A DNA stretch of 64,000 nt. Origin: Mucilaginibacter mallensis. Lineage in GTDB: Bacteria > Bacteroidota > Bacteroidia > Sphingobacteriales > Sphingobacteriaceae. Numbering within the stretch: the stretch's first letter is position 1; every line of letters begins with the position of its first letter. The stretch covers positions 4,712,001 through 4,776,000 of the forward strand of contig NZ_LT629740.1 in the NCBI RefSeq assembly GCF_900105165.1, in the 5' to 3' direction. A program made the translations under genes and the position numbers. The notes under the pieces were generated by a model, which did no database searches, had not been told where the DNA came from, and saw only the letters and a list, made by a program, of their open reading frames with translations. Below, in pieces: positions 19,185 through 28,761 of this stretch.

Positions 19185-19722
19185 TCTTTCGGCTTATAAT
19201 AATTACCCTTTTCATCCCGGTGGCAACCCGCTGAAAAGGATAGTATGGTTTTATATTAATGCTGTAGTTTTTAAAACCAGCCTATTGCCGGTTAATAGCA
19301 TTAAGGTGTTCTTACTCCGTTTATTTGGGGCTAAGATCGGTAACAACGTAACTATAAAACCCTGTGTAAACATTAAATACCCCTGGTTTTTAACCATAGG
19401 CGATGAAACATGGATCGGCGAAAACGTGTGGATAGATAACCTGGTAATGATTACCATAGGTGCTAACGCCTGCCTTTCGCAGGGTGCATTATTACTTACA
19501 GGCAGCCACAACTATAAAAAATCAACTTTCGATCTGATAACAGGCAGTATAATTTTAGAGGATGGTGCCTGGATAGGTGCGCAGGCTATAGTGAACCAGG
19601 GCGTTACCGTTGCCAGTCATGCGGTACTTACCTCGGGTTCGGTAGCCACTAAAGACCTCGCGGCATATGCCATTTACCAGGGAAACCCTGCGGTAAAAGT
19701 AAGGGAGCGGATTATAAATTAA
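19171..19722 (+). CDS. WcaF-type colanic-acid acetyltransferase family protein
   Basis: Hexapeptide-repeat O-acetyltransferase of 183 aa acting on a polysaccharide precursor with acetyl-CoA. The N-terminal YPFHPGGNPLKRIVWFYIN and VFLLRLFGAKIG are typical of the WcaF/maltose O-acetyltransferase branch. Repeats such as IGENVWIDN, IGANACLSQGALLLTGSHNY (with the catalytic His) and IGAQAIVNQGVTV follow, and it ends YQGNPAVKVRERI. It overlaps the fusion gene by 14 bases. Confidence 0.85.
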   Translation: MQQTNLSAYNNYPFHPGGNPLKRIVWFYINAVVFKTSLLPVNSIKVFLLRLFGAKIGNNVTIKPCVNIKYPWFLTIGDETWIGENVWIDNLVMITIGANACLSQGALLLTGSHNYKKSTFDLITGSIILEDGAWIGAQAIVNQGVTVASHAVLTSGSVATKDLAAYAIYQGNPAVKVRERIIN

Positions 19723-19728
19723 TTTATT

Positions 19729-21297
19729 TTGCAAAAGATCAGCACACATAGCATTATTCTCATTATCATCGGCATAATTACCGTGGGGTTGGGAATAATG
19801 ATCTTTATTGATCCACCTTCTATTTACCCCGATCCCAGCCATGGCTTCCAGGTGCTGCGCTCCATGCAAATGGGCAGCAAATTCAATATGCTGGTAAGCC
19901 CTAATCAGGATGATATCTCAAAAAACAACTCCGACTTTTTAACCTGGTGGTCGCCGGGGCAATATTTGATCCCTTATTGGTTCAAACTATTATTTGGTCT
20001 AAACACCGGCCGTGCATCGGCACTGCTCATTATTATTTTTCAGTTGTCAGGCTTAGCCGGTTTTTATTGTTTTTTCAAAAAAATAGGGTTCACATCGCTT
20101 GTATCAGCCATTAGCCTGGTGCTTATTATTTGCCAGCAGGCATTTATCATTCCCTACATCTTTTATAGCGGCGGCGAGATTTTGATCTTCGGCTTCGAAG
20201 GCTGGTTTTTATACGGATGTATCGCAATAGAGAAACCAGGCATCAAACTATTACTATTTGTACTGCTATCCGGCTGGATAGGCTTTTTATGCAAATCATC
20301 ATTTATGTGGGTGTATGTAGCCGGGCTCGCATGCCTTTGGCTGCGCCTGTCTGCAATTAAAAGCCGGCTTAACATTCAGCACTTAATTAAGAACGGTATA
20401 TGGCTCGCCATTCCGGCTGCCATATCGCTTGCGGCCATTTATGTTTTTTTCCTGTCGAAAGGCGCTAACCCTGCATCAAATTCAACCGGATTTACGGCAA
20501 GCTGGCAGGCTATCGGTTTCCCACTAGGCTCACCCCTGCTTTCAGGCTTTTCGGTTGACGACCTTTTACATGGCTTAATATTTCACCAACCCGGTAATAC
20601 CTTAACACCTGCTTATGTATTGCCTATTTTACTTTTAACGGTGTTGGTAAGCTTGATCTTGATTTTGGCCATTGTGCGTTATGTGCCTAAAAATAATTAC
20701 CGCTTGTTCATAATTGTTTTTTACGTTATATCGGTATTATTTTTTAGCGTCGCATTTTTGCGTCAGCTTAATATCTCCTATGAGAGCCGCCACTTCCGCA
20801 TCCTAAGCCTGATGCTGGCGCCTGGGATCATTTATTTGTTTAGCAAATTCAAACCAGTATATCAGATTCTTTTTGGGTTGATATGTCTTTACATAGCTTT
20901 TATTAACTATTCAACCCTGGCACGAATTCATGAGGTGAATAGCCTGAGTGCGAGGGGAAATACAGGAATAGCGCAGCAATCCATCGATCAGCCATCATTA
21001 GATTATGTATTGCAGCTTGATAAGCAAAACACCAATGCTATATTCGCTTTCACAACACCTGATGTTGGTTTGGAAATAGAACACAACCGCATCATCACGC
21101 TCGATCAGCCGCCGGCAAATATTCCTTTTGATAATGATGATTATAGCTATGATGGTCACGCCGGACCATTATACATTGTACTGCCCGCAAGTTATGACGG
21201 AGCACAGGCTAGTATGATTATGAAATTCTTCCGGGGGTATAAGGACTTCTCCATTCAAAAACTTAGCCCGATGTACACGTTGTACTCGGCTAAGTAA
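19729..21297 (+). CDS. Large integral membrane protein, possibly GT-C type glycosyltransferase
   Basis: A 522 aa protein with about 11-12 hydrophobic helices, for example 8-27, 95-115, 120-145, 150-170, 180-205, 215-240, 300-325, 335-350 and 370-395, and a soluble C-terminal tail of about 120 residues. The first periplasmic loop (IDPPSIYPDPSHGFQVLRSM) carries Asp residues where GT-C enzymes keep their catalytic acid, and WWSPGQYLIPYWF resembles the same class. I do not recognise a named family. The start is TTG at 19729. It is the last gene of the polysaccharide operon and is convergent with obgE, with only 18 bases between them and no visible hairpin. Confidence 0.55.
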   Translation: MQKISTHSIILIIIGIITVGLGIMIFIDPPSIYPDPSHGFQVLRSMQMGSKFNMLVSPNQDDISKNNSDFLTWWSPGQYLIPYWFKLLFGLNTGRASALLIIIFQLSGLAGFYCFFKKIGFTSLVSAISLVLIICQQAFIIPYIFYSGGEILIFGFEGWFLYGCIAIEKPGIKLLLFVLLSGWIGFLCKSSFMWVYVAGLACLWLRLSAIKSRLNIQHLIKNGIWLAIPAAISLAAIYVFFLSKGANPASNSTGFTASWQAIGFPLGSPLLSGFSVDDLLHGLIFHQPGNTLTPAYVLPILLLTVLVSLILILAIVRYVPKNNYRLFIIVFYVISVLFFSVAFLRQLNISYESRHFRILSLMLAPGIIYLFSKFKPVYQILFGLICLYIAFINYSTLARIHEVNSLSARGNTGIAQQSIDQPSLDYVLQLDKQNTNAIFAFTTPDVGLEIEHNRIITLDQPPANIPFDNDDYSYDGHAGPLYIVLPASYDGAQASMIMKFFRGYKDFSIQKLSPMYTLYSAK

Positions 21298-21315
21298 TTC
21301 CACACAAGCTTTTTA

Positions 21316-22320
21316 TTATTGTTCTTTATTGATCTCTGTCCAAAGGAGGTCCTTTAGCTCATTAATCCCTTTTTGAGCTACCGATGATATAAAGATCGAC
21401 GGAACATCCTGCGGCACTTCCTTCTTCATTTCCTGCAGTAACTCATCGTCCAGCATATCCGATTTGGTAATAGCCAATACACGTGGTTTGTGGATCAGTT
21501 CGGGATTATACTCCTGTAATTCCTTCAACAGGATGTTGTATTCTTCTTTTATAGTACGATTGGTATCAGCAGGCACCATGAATAATAATACCGAGTTACG
21601 CTCGATATGTCTCAGGAACCTAAAGCCTAAGCCCTTGCCCTGCGATGCACCCTCTATGATACCCGGAATATCCGCCATGACGAACGATCTGCCGTTACGG
21701 TAGGCAACTATACCCAAATTAGGCACAAGCGTTGTAAAGGCGTAATCGGCTATCTCCGGCTTTGCTGCCGAAACTACTGATAACAGCGTTGATTTACCCG
21801 CATTAGGGAAACCAACCAAACCAACATCAGCCAGTAATTTTAGTTCAAGTACGTTCCATTCCTCCTTGCCATCTTCGCCGGGTTGTGCAAAGCGCGGGGT
21901 TTGGAAGGTTGATGTTTTAAAATGCCAATTGCCTAATCCTCCCCTGCCTGCTTCGGTAAGTATGCGGGTTTCGCCATCCTGGGTTATTTCAAATAATGTT
22001 TCACCGGTTTCTGAATTTTTTGCGATAGTACCCAGTGGTACTTCCAATATCTCGTCCCTGCCGGTTTTCCCGCTTTTTTGTGAGCTCCCGCCCGATTCAC
22101 CGTCGCCTGCAATTACGTGTTTACGGAATTTAAGATGCAACAAAGTCCAAAGCTGTGCATTGCCTTTAACGATCACGTGCCCGCCTCTGCCGCCATCACC
22201 ACCATCAGGACCACCCATAGCGGTATGCTTATCGCGGTGCAAATGCGCCGAACCCGACCCACCATGCCCCGAACGGCAGCATATCTTCACATAATCAACA
22301 AAATTTGAACCCTGGGACAT
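21316..22320 (-). CDS. obgE: Obg family GTPase
   Basis: Essential GTPase that binds the large ribosomal subunit and links growth to stress responses. The 334 aa protein has the glycine-rich Obg fold at residues 1-158 ([22 protein letters not shown] with [14 protein letters not shown]), then a G domain with G1 GFPNAGKST near 167-175, G3 DIPGII near 212, and G4 TKSD near 286. It ends soon after the G domain, so it lacks the variable OCT domain of some orthologues, which is normal for this phylum. adk lies upstream on the same strand. Confidence 0.97.
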   Translation of the reverse strand: MSQGSNFVDYVKICCRSGHGGSGSAHLHRDKHTAMGGPDGGDGGRGGHVIVKGNAQLWTLLHLKFRKHVIAGDGESGGSSQKSGKTGRDEILEVPLGTIAKNSETGETLFEITQDGETRILTEAGRGGLGNWHFKTSTFQTPRFAQPGEDGKEEWNVLELKLLADVGLVGFPNAGKSTLLSVVSAAKPEIADYAFTTLVPNLGIVAYRNGRSFVMADIPGIIEGASQGKGLGFRFLRHIERNSVLLFMVPADTNRTIKEEYNILLKELQEYNPELIHKPRVLAITKSDMLDDELLQEMKKEVPQDVPSIFISSVAQKGINELKDLLWTEINKEQ

Positions 22321-22335
22321 CTCTTTTTTATTTTA

Positions 22336-22400
22336 GTCGGAAAGTCTTTAAGTCAGCAAAGTCCGAAAGTTTAAGCAAATTGCCTATACTTCCGGACTTT
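22336..22400. repeat. Iterated-word inverted repeat in the adk-obgE gap
   Basis: The gap contains the word AGTC(C/G)GAAAGT two to three times and an imperfect inverted pair: AAAGTCCGAAAGT at 22358-22370 faces ACTTCCGGACTTT at 22388-22400. It could fold in the adk-obgE transcript, for processing or weak termination. The word is not shared with other gaps, but the architecture is. Confidence 0.5.
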
Positions 22401-22426
22401 ACAAATTATTTAGCTTTCTGCGTTTA

Positions 22427-23008
22427 TTATTTTTTTAACCAGGAATCAATAATAACGTTTATCGTGGCAAATATCTCATCTACTGATCCAATACCATTAA
22501 TGCTGTTAAATTTATCCTGTTGTTTATAAAAACCGGCAACTGGTGCCGTTTTATCATTGTATTCATGTATACGCTTGCGGATGATCTCCGGATTAGCATC
22601 ATCCGGGCGGCCTGAATCTTTTCCTCTTAATAATAGCCGGCGCTCTAATTCATCATCATCAACTTCCAGGGCAATCATGCCTGATATTAATGATGATTTA
22701 GTTTCAAGCAAAACATCCAAAGCTTCAGCTTGAGCAACTGTGCGTGGAAAACCATCGAAAATAAATCCCTTTCCATCCTTATTGGCATCCAGTTTATTGC
22801 TGATCATACCAATAACAACCTCGTCAGGAACTAATTTACCATGATCCATCAACTTCTTTGCTTCTAAACCTAGTGGTGTTCCCTGTGATATCTCCCCGCG
22901 CAAAAGATCACCTGTAGATAGGTGGATCAGGCCATATTTTTCAATAAGTTTTTGTGATTGAGTACCTTTGCCTGCTCCGGGCGGGCCGAACAATACCAAG
23001 TTTAGCAT
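22427..23008 (-). CDS. adk: Adenylate kinase
   Basis: Converts ATP + AMP to two ADP in the cytoplasm. The P-loop LFGPPGAGKGTQ is at residues 5-16, followed by LSTGDLLRGEI, the AMP-binding DGFPRTVAQAE near 86-96, and LLLRGKDSGRPDDA in the region of the LID. At 193 aa with a short LID and no Cys4 zinc site, it is the short form common in Bacteroidota. It is followed by obgE on the same strand after 106 bases, and preceded by the tRNA-Arg gene. Confidence 0.97.
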   Translation of the reverse strand: MLNLVLFGPPGAGKGTQSQKLIEKYGLIHLSTGDLLRGEISQGTPLGLEAKKLMDHGKLVPDEVVIGMISNKLDANKDGKGFIFDGFPRTVAQAEALDVLLETKSSLISGMIALEVDDDELERRLLLRGKDSGRPDDANPEIIRKRIHEYNDKTAPVAGFYKQQDKFNSINGIGSVDEIFATINVIIDSWLKK

Positions 23009-23024
23009 GCTTATATCAAATTAA

Positions 23025-23054
23025 AAGCCTTCCGGTACAATTACTGAAAGGCTT
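23025..23054 (-). terminator. Possible terminator of the tRNA-Arg gene
   Basis: AAGCCTT at 23025-23031 pairs with AAGGCTT at 23048-23054, and the loop side can extend partly with CCGGTA/TTACTG. On the - strand it lies between the tRNA 3' end and the adk start, followed by a T-rich but interrupted tract. It may also be an mRNA leader hairpin of adk. Confidence 0.35.
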
Positions 23055-23107
23055 GATATTTTTGCGCACCTAAGGATTTTATCCTTGTGATATAGTGCAA
23101 TTCTATG

Positions 23108-23181
23108 TGCACTTGAAGGGAGTCGAACCCCTAACCTCCTGATCCGTAGTCAGGTGCTCTATCCAATTGAGCTACAAGTGC
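23108..23181 (-). tRNA. tRNA-Arg (anticodon ACG)
   Basis: The reverse complement folds as a full cloverleaf of 74 nt. The acceptor stem is GCACTTG/CAAGTGC with discriminator A. The D arm is GCTC...GAGC, the anticodon stem CCTGA/TCAGG encloses loop CTACGGA with anticodon ACG, and the T arm is AGGGG-TTCGACT-CCCTT. It decodes CGN (CGU, and by inosine at position 34 CGC and CGA). CCA is not encoded. I see no duplicated 3' end nearby that would mark an integration site. Confidence 0.95.
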
Positions 23182-23244
23182 TAAGTCTTCACTAAAATCG
23201 GCCCTAATGTTATAACGACTATAACTGCCTTTTTTAACGGACTG

Positions 23245-23252
23245 CAAAAATA
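23245..23252 (-). promoter_or_regulatory. Candidate -7 box for tRNA-Arg
   Basis: On the - strand TATTTTTG matches the Bacteroidota primary-sigma -7 consensus TAnnTTTG, about 64 bases before the tRNA 5' end. No convincing TTG -33 box lies 17-23 bases upstream, so the call is tentative. Confidence 0.35.
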
Positions 23253-23287
23253 GGATTTTTATTTTAATCCCCTAAAAAAATGTAAAA

Positions 23288-23749
23288 TTACTTTACGATC
23301 GCTGCTATTGCATTAAAATCAGGCAGATCTGTTGCTACTTCAAGCACCTCTGCGTAGATAATATTTTGCTCTTCGTCAATAACAAAGGCCGCGCGTTTTG
23401 ATACGCCTTTTAAGCCAAAAACAAAGTTTTCATATATAGAACCGTATGCTGTTGATACTTCCTTGTTAAAATCCGACAGCAGATCAAACTGGTAATTATT
23501 CTCTTCTTTAAACTTAGCCAGTGTAAAAGGCGAATCAACTGAGATACCTAAAATCACCGCGTTTAAGCCCTCATAATAGCCAAAGCTATCGCGCATGGTG
23601 CATAGCTGGGTGGTACAAGTGCCTGTAAAAGCCATCGGGAAAAAGTGGATAACAACTTTTTTGCCCTTAAAATCAGCCAAGGAAACTTCCTTCAATGCTG
23701 ATGAATATAAAGTGAACTGCGGAGCTGGTTGACCTGGTTGGAATGACAT
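23288..23749 (-). CDS. Peroxiredoxin (AhpE/Bcp-like)
   Basis: Thiol peroxidase of 153 aa reducing hydrogen peroxide and organic peroxides in the cytoplasm. The thioredoxin-fold active site PMAFTGTC gives the universal PxxxTxxC motif (Pro38, Thr42, Cys45), with a second Cys five residues on (TTQLC, Cys50) that could act as resolving residue as in atypical 2-Cys enzymes. The order of motifs fits the AhpE/redoxin branch. It lies upstream of the tRNA-Arg gene on the same strand and diverges from the TlpA-like gene. Confidence 0.92.
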   Translation of the reverse strand: MSFQPGQPAPQFTLYSSALKEVSLADFKGKKVVIHFFPMAFTGTCTTQLCTMRDSFGYYEGLNAVILGISVDSPFTLAKFKEENNYQFDLLSDFNKEVSTAYGSIYENFVFGLKGVSKRAAFVIDEEQNIIYAEVLEVATDLPDFNAIAAIVK

Positions 23750-23894
23750 AAGTTTTTTTTCTGCAAATAAATGATAATAAAACTAAAGTCTGGCTTCTGA
23801 TCATAATCCAATGGTCAAAATATTTAATTTATTTAAACCGGGGAGATGATATGAACTGATATTAAGCTTAAATTTATAGGTATAAACCTTCAAA

Positions 23895-25106
23895 ATGAAG
23901 TCCATCGTAGCCCTGTTATTTTTCCTTTTCCTGCTCAGCAGCCTGGCATCCGCGCAGAAAAAACAGGCTGTGCCCAATTATATATTAAGGGGGACTTTTA
24001 CCGGCAAACACAGTCATGCATTGTTCCTGGATTATAAAGACAATAACGGAAAAAAAATCCGGCGGAAGGCTTACATCAAAGAGGATAAATTTACATTCAA
24101 AGGTTGGATCAGCAGCCCCGTTTATGCCACCCTTATGAGCGATATTAAAGTGATGCCCAACAATAAGTACGACGTGTCAAATGGTACTGAAATATTTTTA
24201 AGTCCGGGCGAGATGACCGTTTCCCTGCACGAAAATGATTTTGAGCATGCAAAAATAACAGGATCGCAAATGCAGGATGATTGGGATGAATTAATTAAAC
24301 AGGAAAAGCCTATCCAACAAAATAAACTTTCATTATATAATAAATCATGGAAAATATCAGCCGGAGGCAATACACCGAAAAACCATGCGGCTGTTGTAGC
24401 CATTGGTGGAAAAATTGATTCATGTGATGAATTGGTAAAACAAATGGATTATCGGTTTGCCTTTACACATCCCAACTCTTATTTAAGCGCCTACCTGGTC
24501 AACAATTATATAGAGGAGCTACCGCTTGATACTATTGAAAGGTATTATAATACATTTTCTTCATCTGTAAAAAACAGTATTGCAGGGCTAAGCATACAGA
24601 AAGAATATACTTATCGTAAGGCTTCTGCCCGGGGAAGTATAGCACCATTATTTACTAAAACAGATATAAATGGACACCCATTTAACCTGCAATCGTTCAA
24701 GGATAAAAATTATGTAATGCTTATATTCTGGGCAAGTTGGTGCCAATGCGATGATTATCAACATTTAAACCAGTTATATGCTAAATATCATACTAAGGGT
24801 TTGGAAATCGTTGGCATATGTACTGATTTTGTAACCCCCGGCTGGAAGGATACTATAAATAAACATGGCACTAAAAACTGGCATCATATAGCAGAAAATA
24901 TGGGGACATCTAAATATAACAACATACTAGAAGTAATGTATAATATTAATGGGATGCCGCCTTCTACTATTTTCCTGATAGATAAGAAAGGTAAGATCAT
25001 CGGTCGTTATTATGGCAGCATTCAACAGGACTTTGAGAGAAGAATTGACGAAGGAACGCTGAATGACCTGGATAAAAAGTTAGCCCAGGTCATCCCCAAT
25101 AACTAA
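23895..25106 (+). CDS. TlpA-like thioredoxin-fold lipoprotein/periplasmic protein with altered CxC active site
   Basis: Secreted 403 aa protein. The signal peptide spans about residues 1-20 (MKSIVALLFFLFLLSSLASA). Residues about 25-130 resemble the DUF4369 beta domain usual in Bacteroidota TlpA proteins. From about 255 a thioredoxin domain follows, with IAPLFTKTDINGHPFNLQSF and MLIFWASWCQCDDYQH. The active site is Cys283-Gln-Cys285 rather than WCxxC, so the second cysteine is shifted by one. It ends with INGMPPSTIFLID, carrying the cis-Pro loop. Such proteins reduce disulfides or mature c-type cytochromes; with CxC the redox role may differ (isomerase-like). The gene stands alone. Confidence 0.85.
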   Translation: MKSIVALLFFLFLLSSLASAQKKQAVPNYILRGTFTGKHSHALFLDYKDNNGKKIRRKAYIKEDKFTFKGWISSPVYATLMSDIKVMPNNKYDVSNGTEIFLSPGEMTVSLHENDFEHAKITGSQMQDDWDELIKQEKPIQQNKLSLYNKSWKISAGGNTPKNHAAVVAIGGKIDSCDELVKQMDYRFAFTHPNSYLSAYLVNNYIEELPLDTIERYYNTFSSSVKNSIAGLSIQKEYTYRKASARGSIAPLFTKTDINGHPFNLQSFKDKNYVMLIFWASWCQCDDYQHLNQLYAKYHTKGLEIVGICTDFVTPGWKDTINKHGTKNWHHIAENMGTSKYNNILEVMYNINGMPPSTIFLIDKKGKIIGRYYGSIQQDFERRIDEGTLNDLDKKLAQVIPNN

Positions 25107-25186
25107 CCAATTAGTTTTAACTTTATTTAACAAACAGGCTGGTTATCAATACCTATCTTTAGGTTTCTCATTAAACCTTATTCGTT

Positions 25187-27589
25187 ATGCTTAAAAACTA
25201 CATTAAAACAGCCTTTCGCAGCCTGTTAAAAAACAAGGGCTTTACCTTTATAAATGTACTGGGCCTGGCCTTAGGTTTGGCTACCTGCCTGCTGATCGTT
25301 TTTTATGTTTTTGATGAATTAAGCTACGACCGCTATAACACCAAGGCTGACCGCATTTATCGTGTAAATACGGATATGAAATATGGCGGCAACATCAGTT
25401 CATTTGCCATTGCCCCGCCACCTTTGGCAGCCGCTATCAGAACTAATTTCCCCGAAATTGAAGCTACTACCCGGTTAATTAAATCTTTAGATACCCGTAT
25501 CAGGAAAGGGAATGAGAATGTAATTGAAGATAAGGTAGCCTATGCAGACCCATCAGTTTTCGCTGTGTTTACTTTACCCATGTTGTCCGGCGACCCGAAA
25601 ACTGCACTGGTAGAACCAAATACTATAGTTATAAGCGAATTGGCAGCACGGAAATATTTTGGCAGTACCAACGTAGTTGGTAAATATTTGCACTTGGTTG
25701 GAGAGAATAGAGATTACAAAATAACAGGTGTCATTCGCAACATGCCGACACAATCTCATTTTAATTTCGACTATTTTATATCTATGGCCGCAATACCATC
25801 AAGCAAAGAGCAGAACTGGAATAGTATTGTTTATAGCACCTATATATTATTTAAACAGTCAGGTAATCATGAGAATTTCGTATCTAAATTAAATAAACTC
25901 TTTTACCAGAATTTTGGAGCGACAAATTATGCTACGCTTACTAAAAGTGGTAATTACCTAAAATTGAACTTAACGTCGCTAAAGGATATCCATCTGCAAT
26001 CAAACCGCCAGTACGAATTGGGTACCAACAGCAGCATAACCTATGTTTATATTTTCGGAGCAATCGCGTTGTTTGTATTGCTCATCGCCTGTATCAATTT
26101 CATGAACCTTTCCACCGCACGTTCCGCCAATCGTGCCCGCGAGGTAGGTGTGCGCAAGGTATTAGGCTCATCGCGTAAAAGCCTCATCGCCCAGTTTATT
26201 TCCGAATCATTATTGGTAACGCTGTTCGCTACCATTATAGCTGTGTTGGCTGCATGGGCATTGTTGCCGCTGTTCAATCAAATATCGGGCAAACAATTAA
26301 CCTTATCTGCCCAATTACTGGGCTGGTTAATCCCGTCATTATTGGTAATGATTGTTGTAGTTGGCGTATTGGCGGGCTCTTACCCGGCTTTTTACCTGTC
26401 GGGATTTAAGCCCATCAATGTATTAAAGGGCAAATTGTCAATTGGTTTTAAGGGCAGCAACTTCCGCAACTTTTTGGTGGTGCTGCAGTTTTCTATTTCT
26501 ATTTTCCTCATCATAGGTACATTGGTAATCTATAATCAGCTCAATTATATTCAGCATAAAGATCTCGGCTTTAACCGCAGTCAGGTTTTAGTTATAAAAT
26601 ATGTTGATGTGCTGGATAATGCCAAAACGCTTAAACAGGAGATCAAGCAATTACCCGGCGTAGCAAACGCTACGCTGAGCAGCTTTATACCTACCGGCAG
26701 CTTAAGGGCGCCTGATGCAGTATTCACCAACAAAACACCCGATGGTAAAAGTGCTTTGTTTACCGAAATATGGCCGGTAGACGAGGATTACCTCAACACT
26801 ATGGGCATGAAGCTGGCCACAGGCCGTAATTTTTCCAGTGAGCTTATATCGGATTCATCCACTGTTATTATTAATGAAACCGCTGCACGCATGCTGGGTT
26901 TTGCCAAAGATCCGCTGAATAAAAAATTATACAAAGTAGATGGGCCAAGTAAATCGATAAAGGAATACAGCGTTATTGGTGTGGTAAAGGATTTTAATTT
27001 CAGTTCCTTACGGAATAATATTACACCTGTGGTTATGCTACTGGGTAATAACACAGGCGCTTTAAGTGTTAAGATAGATGCCAAAAATATGACACCCTAC
27101 GTCGCCAAAATAGAAAACTCGTGGAACTCCGTTTCGCCAAACCAGCATTTCCAATATTCGTTTATGGATGCCGATTTTGATGCAGCTTACCGTTTTGAGC
27201 AGCGCACGGGCAAGCTGTTCTTGTCGTTTACCGTATTCGCCCTCATCATCGCCTGCCTCGGCTTATTCGGCCTGGCCGCCTATGCCGCCGAACAGCGTAA
27301 TAAGGAAATCGGTATCCGCAAGGTACTTGGAGCCAACCTATCTACAGTGATTGCGCTGCTGTCAAAAGATTTCATCAAACTGGTATTAATATCCATAGCT
27401 ATCGCCACCCCATTAGCCTGGATGGCCATGCACAAATGGTTGGAAGGTTTCGCCTACAGGCAAAATATACAATGGTGGGTTTTGATTGTTACCGGTTTGG
27501 GTGCTATCCTTATCGCGTTTATTACTATCAGTTTTCAGGCTATCAAGGCGGCGCTGGTAAACCCGGTTGAAAGTTTAAGGAGCGAATAA
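25187..27589 (+). CDS. FtsX/MacB-type ABC transporter permease
   Basis: An 800 aa inner-membrane protein with two tandem MacB/FtsX units. The N-terminus KNYIKTAFRSLLKNKGFTFINVLGLALGLATCLLI is the standard Bacteroidota opening. A periplasmic MacB_PCD domain spans about 45-270, three helices lie near 285-305, 335-365 and 380-410, then a second start-like segment FRNFLVVLQFSISIFLI at about 428. A second periplasmic domain and a final three-helix FtsX domain at about 680-790 with RNKEIGIRKVLGA end in VNPVESLRSE. No ATPase gene is adjacent, as is usual for these permeases in this phylum. The substrate is unknown. Confidence 0.92.
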   Translation: MLKNYIKTAFRSLLKNKGFTFINVLGLALGLATCLLIVFYVFDELSYDRYNTKADRIYRVNTDMKYGGNISSFAIAPPPLAAAIRTNFPEIEATTRLIKSLDTRIRKGNENVIEDKVAYADPSVFAVFTLPMLSGDPKTALVEPNTIVISELAARKYFGSTNVVGKYLHLVGENRDYKITGVIRNMPTQSHFNFDYFISMAAIPSSKEQNWNSIVYSTYILFKQSGNHENFVSKLNKLFYQNFGATNYATLTKSGNYLKLNLTSLKDIHLQSNRQYELGTNSSITYVYIFGAIALFVLLIACINFMNLSTARSANRAREVGVRKVLGSSRKSLIAQFISESLLVTLFATIIAVLAAWALLPLFNQISGKQLTLSAQLLGWLIPSLLVMIVVVGVLAGSYPAFYLSGFKPINVLKGKLSIGFKGSNFRNFLVVLQFSISIFLIIGTLVIYNQLNYIQHKDLGFNRSQVLVIKYVDVLDNAKTLKQEIKQLPGVANATLSSFIPTGSLRAPDAVFTNKTPDGKSALFTEIWPVDEDYLNTMGMKLATGRNFSSELISDSSTVIINETAARMLGFAKDPLNKKLYKVDGPSKSIKEYSVIGVVKDFNFSSLRNNITPVVMLLGNNTGALSVKIDAKNMTPYVAKIENSWNSVSPNQHFQYSFMDADFDAAYRFEQRTGKLFLSFTVFALIIACLGLFGLAAYAAEQRNKEIGIRKVLGANLSTVIALLSKDFIKLVLISIAIATPLAWMAMHKWLEGFAYRQNIQWWVLIVTGLGAILIAFITISFQAIKAALVNPVESLRSE

Positions 27590-27661
27590 GGCCGTTTTGT
27601 AAGCGTAAATTTACAAACAGAACTACCTCATTAGGGTTATATTAGCGAAATATTTACCCCT

Positions 27662-28648
27662 ATGAAAGCAGTTATCATAACCCAGCCCGGCGGACCGGAA
27701 GTTTTGCAGATAGCAGAAAGGCCCAAACCCGAAATTACCGCCGATGAGGTGCTGGTTAAAGTTGCTGCCGCGGGTATTAACCGCCCTGATGTATTTCAGC
27801 GTAAAGGGAATTATCCGCCCCCGCCCGGAGCTCCACAGGATATCCCCGGACTGGAAATCGCCGGCCTTATTGTTAAGGTTGGTGCAAACGTTACCCGTTG
27901 GAAGGAAGGCGACCGCATATGTGCCTTGCTCAACGGCGGCGGCTATGCCGAATATTGCAGCGTACCCGCCGGGCAATGCCTCCCAATACCCGACGACCTA
28001 TTATATATAGAAGCTGCATCCCTGCCTGAAACTTTTTTCACCGTGTGGAGCAATGTGTTTGATCGCGCCAAACTAAAAAAGGGTGAAAGTCTGCTGGTAC
28101 ACGGCGGCTCGGGTGGTATTGGCGTTGCAGCCATACAAATGGCAAAAGCTATGGGCAGCACCGTTTATACTACTGCAGGATCGGATGATAAATGCCGTGA
28201 ATGCGAAAAACTCGGCGCAACAAAGGCCATCAACTATAAAACAGAAAACTTTAAAGATGCAATCCAGCAATTAACTAATGGCAAAGGTGTTGATGTAATA
28301 CTGGATACCATCGGTGGAGACTACACACCTCTAAATCTCCAATCACTGGCTGATGAGGGCCGCTTAGTACAGATCAACAGCGTAAAAGGCAAGGATGCAC
28401 AGGTTGACCTATCCTTAGTAATGCGCAAACGCATCACCATAACCGGCTCTATGCTGCGCTCGCGAGATGTGGCTTTTAAAGCGGCTATCGCACACAGTCT
28501 TGAAACAAACATCTGGCCCTTTTTGGCATCCCACGAAATAAGGCCTGTTATATATGAGGTGTTCCCGGCGGCAAAAGCAGCCCAGGCACATCAATTAATG
28601 GATAGCGGTAACCATACCGGCAAGATCATTTTGAGTTTTGAGGCATAA
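27662..28648 (+). CDS. NAD(P)H quinone oxidoreductase, PIG3/zeta-crystallin family
   Basis: Zinc-independent medium-chain dehydrogenase of 328 aa that reduces quinones or enones with NADPH. The N-terminal GroES-like part has AAGINRPDVFQRKGNYPPPPG, a PIG3 signature. The cofactor domain has HGGSGGIGVAAIQMAKAMG near residues 145-163 and ILDTIGGDY near 217-225, and the family's final GKIILSFE. Catalytic zinc ligands are absent as expected. It appears to be a single-gene unit upstream of atpD. Confidence 0.93.
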   Translation: MKAVIITQPGGPEVLQIAERPKPEITADEVLVKVAAAGINRPDVFQRKGNYPPPPGAPQDIPGLEIAGLIVKVGANVTRWKEGDRICALLNGGGYAEYCSVPAGQCLPIPDDLLYIEAASLPETFFTVWSNVFDRAKLKKGESLLVHGGSGGIGVAAIQMAKAMGSTVYTTAGSDDKCRECEKLGATKAINYKTENFKDAIQQLTNGKGVDVILDTIGGDYTPLNLQSLADEGRLVQINSVKGKDAQVDLSLVMRKRITITGSMLRSRDVAFKAAIAHSLETNIWPFLASHEIRPVIYEVFPAAKAAQAHQLMDSGNHTGKIILSFEA

Positions 28649-28761
28649 AATATATTATCTATTGTTTATAATAAATTAGCATTGTTGAAGCTAATTGATA
28701 CTCATTACAATAGGCGTCAAAAAATTCTATCACAACTATTTAAATATTTGACAAGAAAGCT

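Noticed and set aside
21866-22294. Pro/Ser-rich open frame antisense to obgE
   Set aside because: It is a shadow of the glycine-rich Obg domain on the other strand, with no family features.
23108-23181. tRNA-Arg as integration site of a genomic island
   Set aside because: No integrase gene and no direct repeat of the tRNA 3' end was seen within the window.
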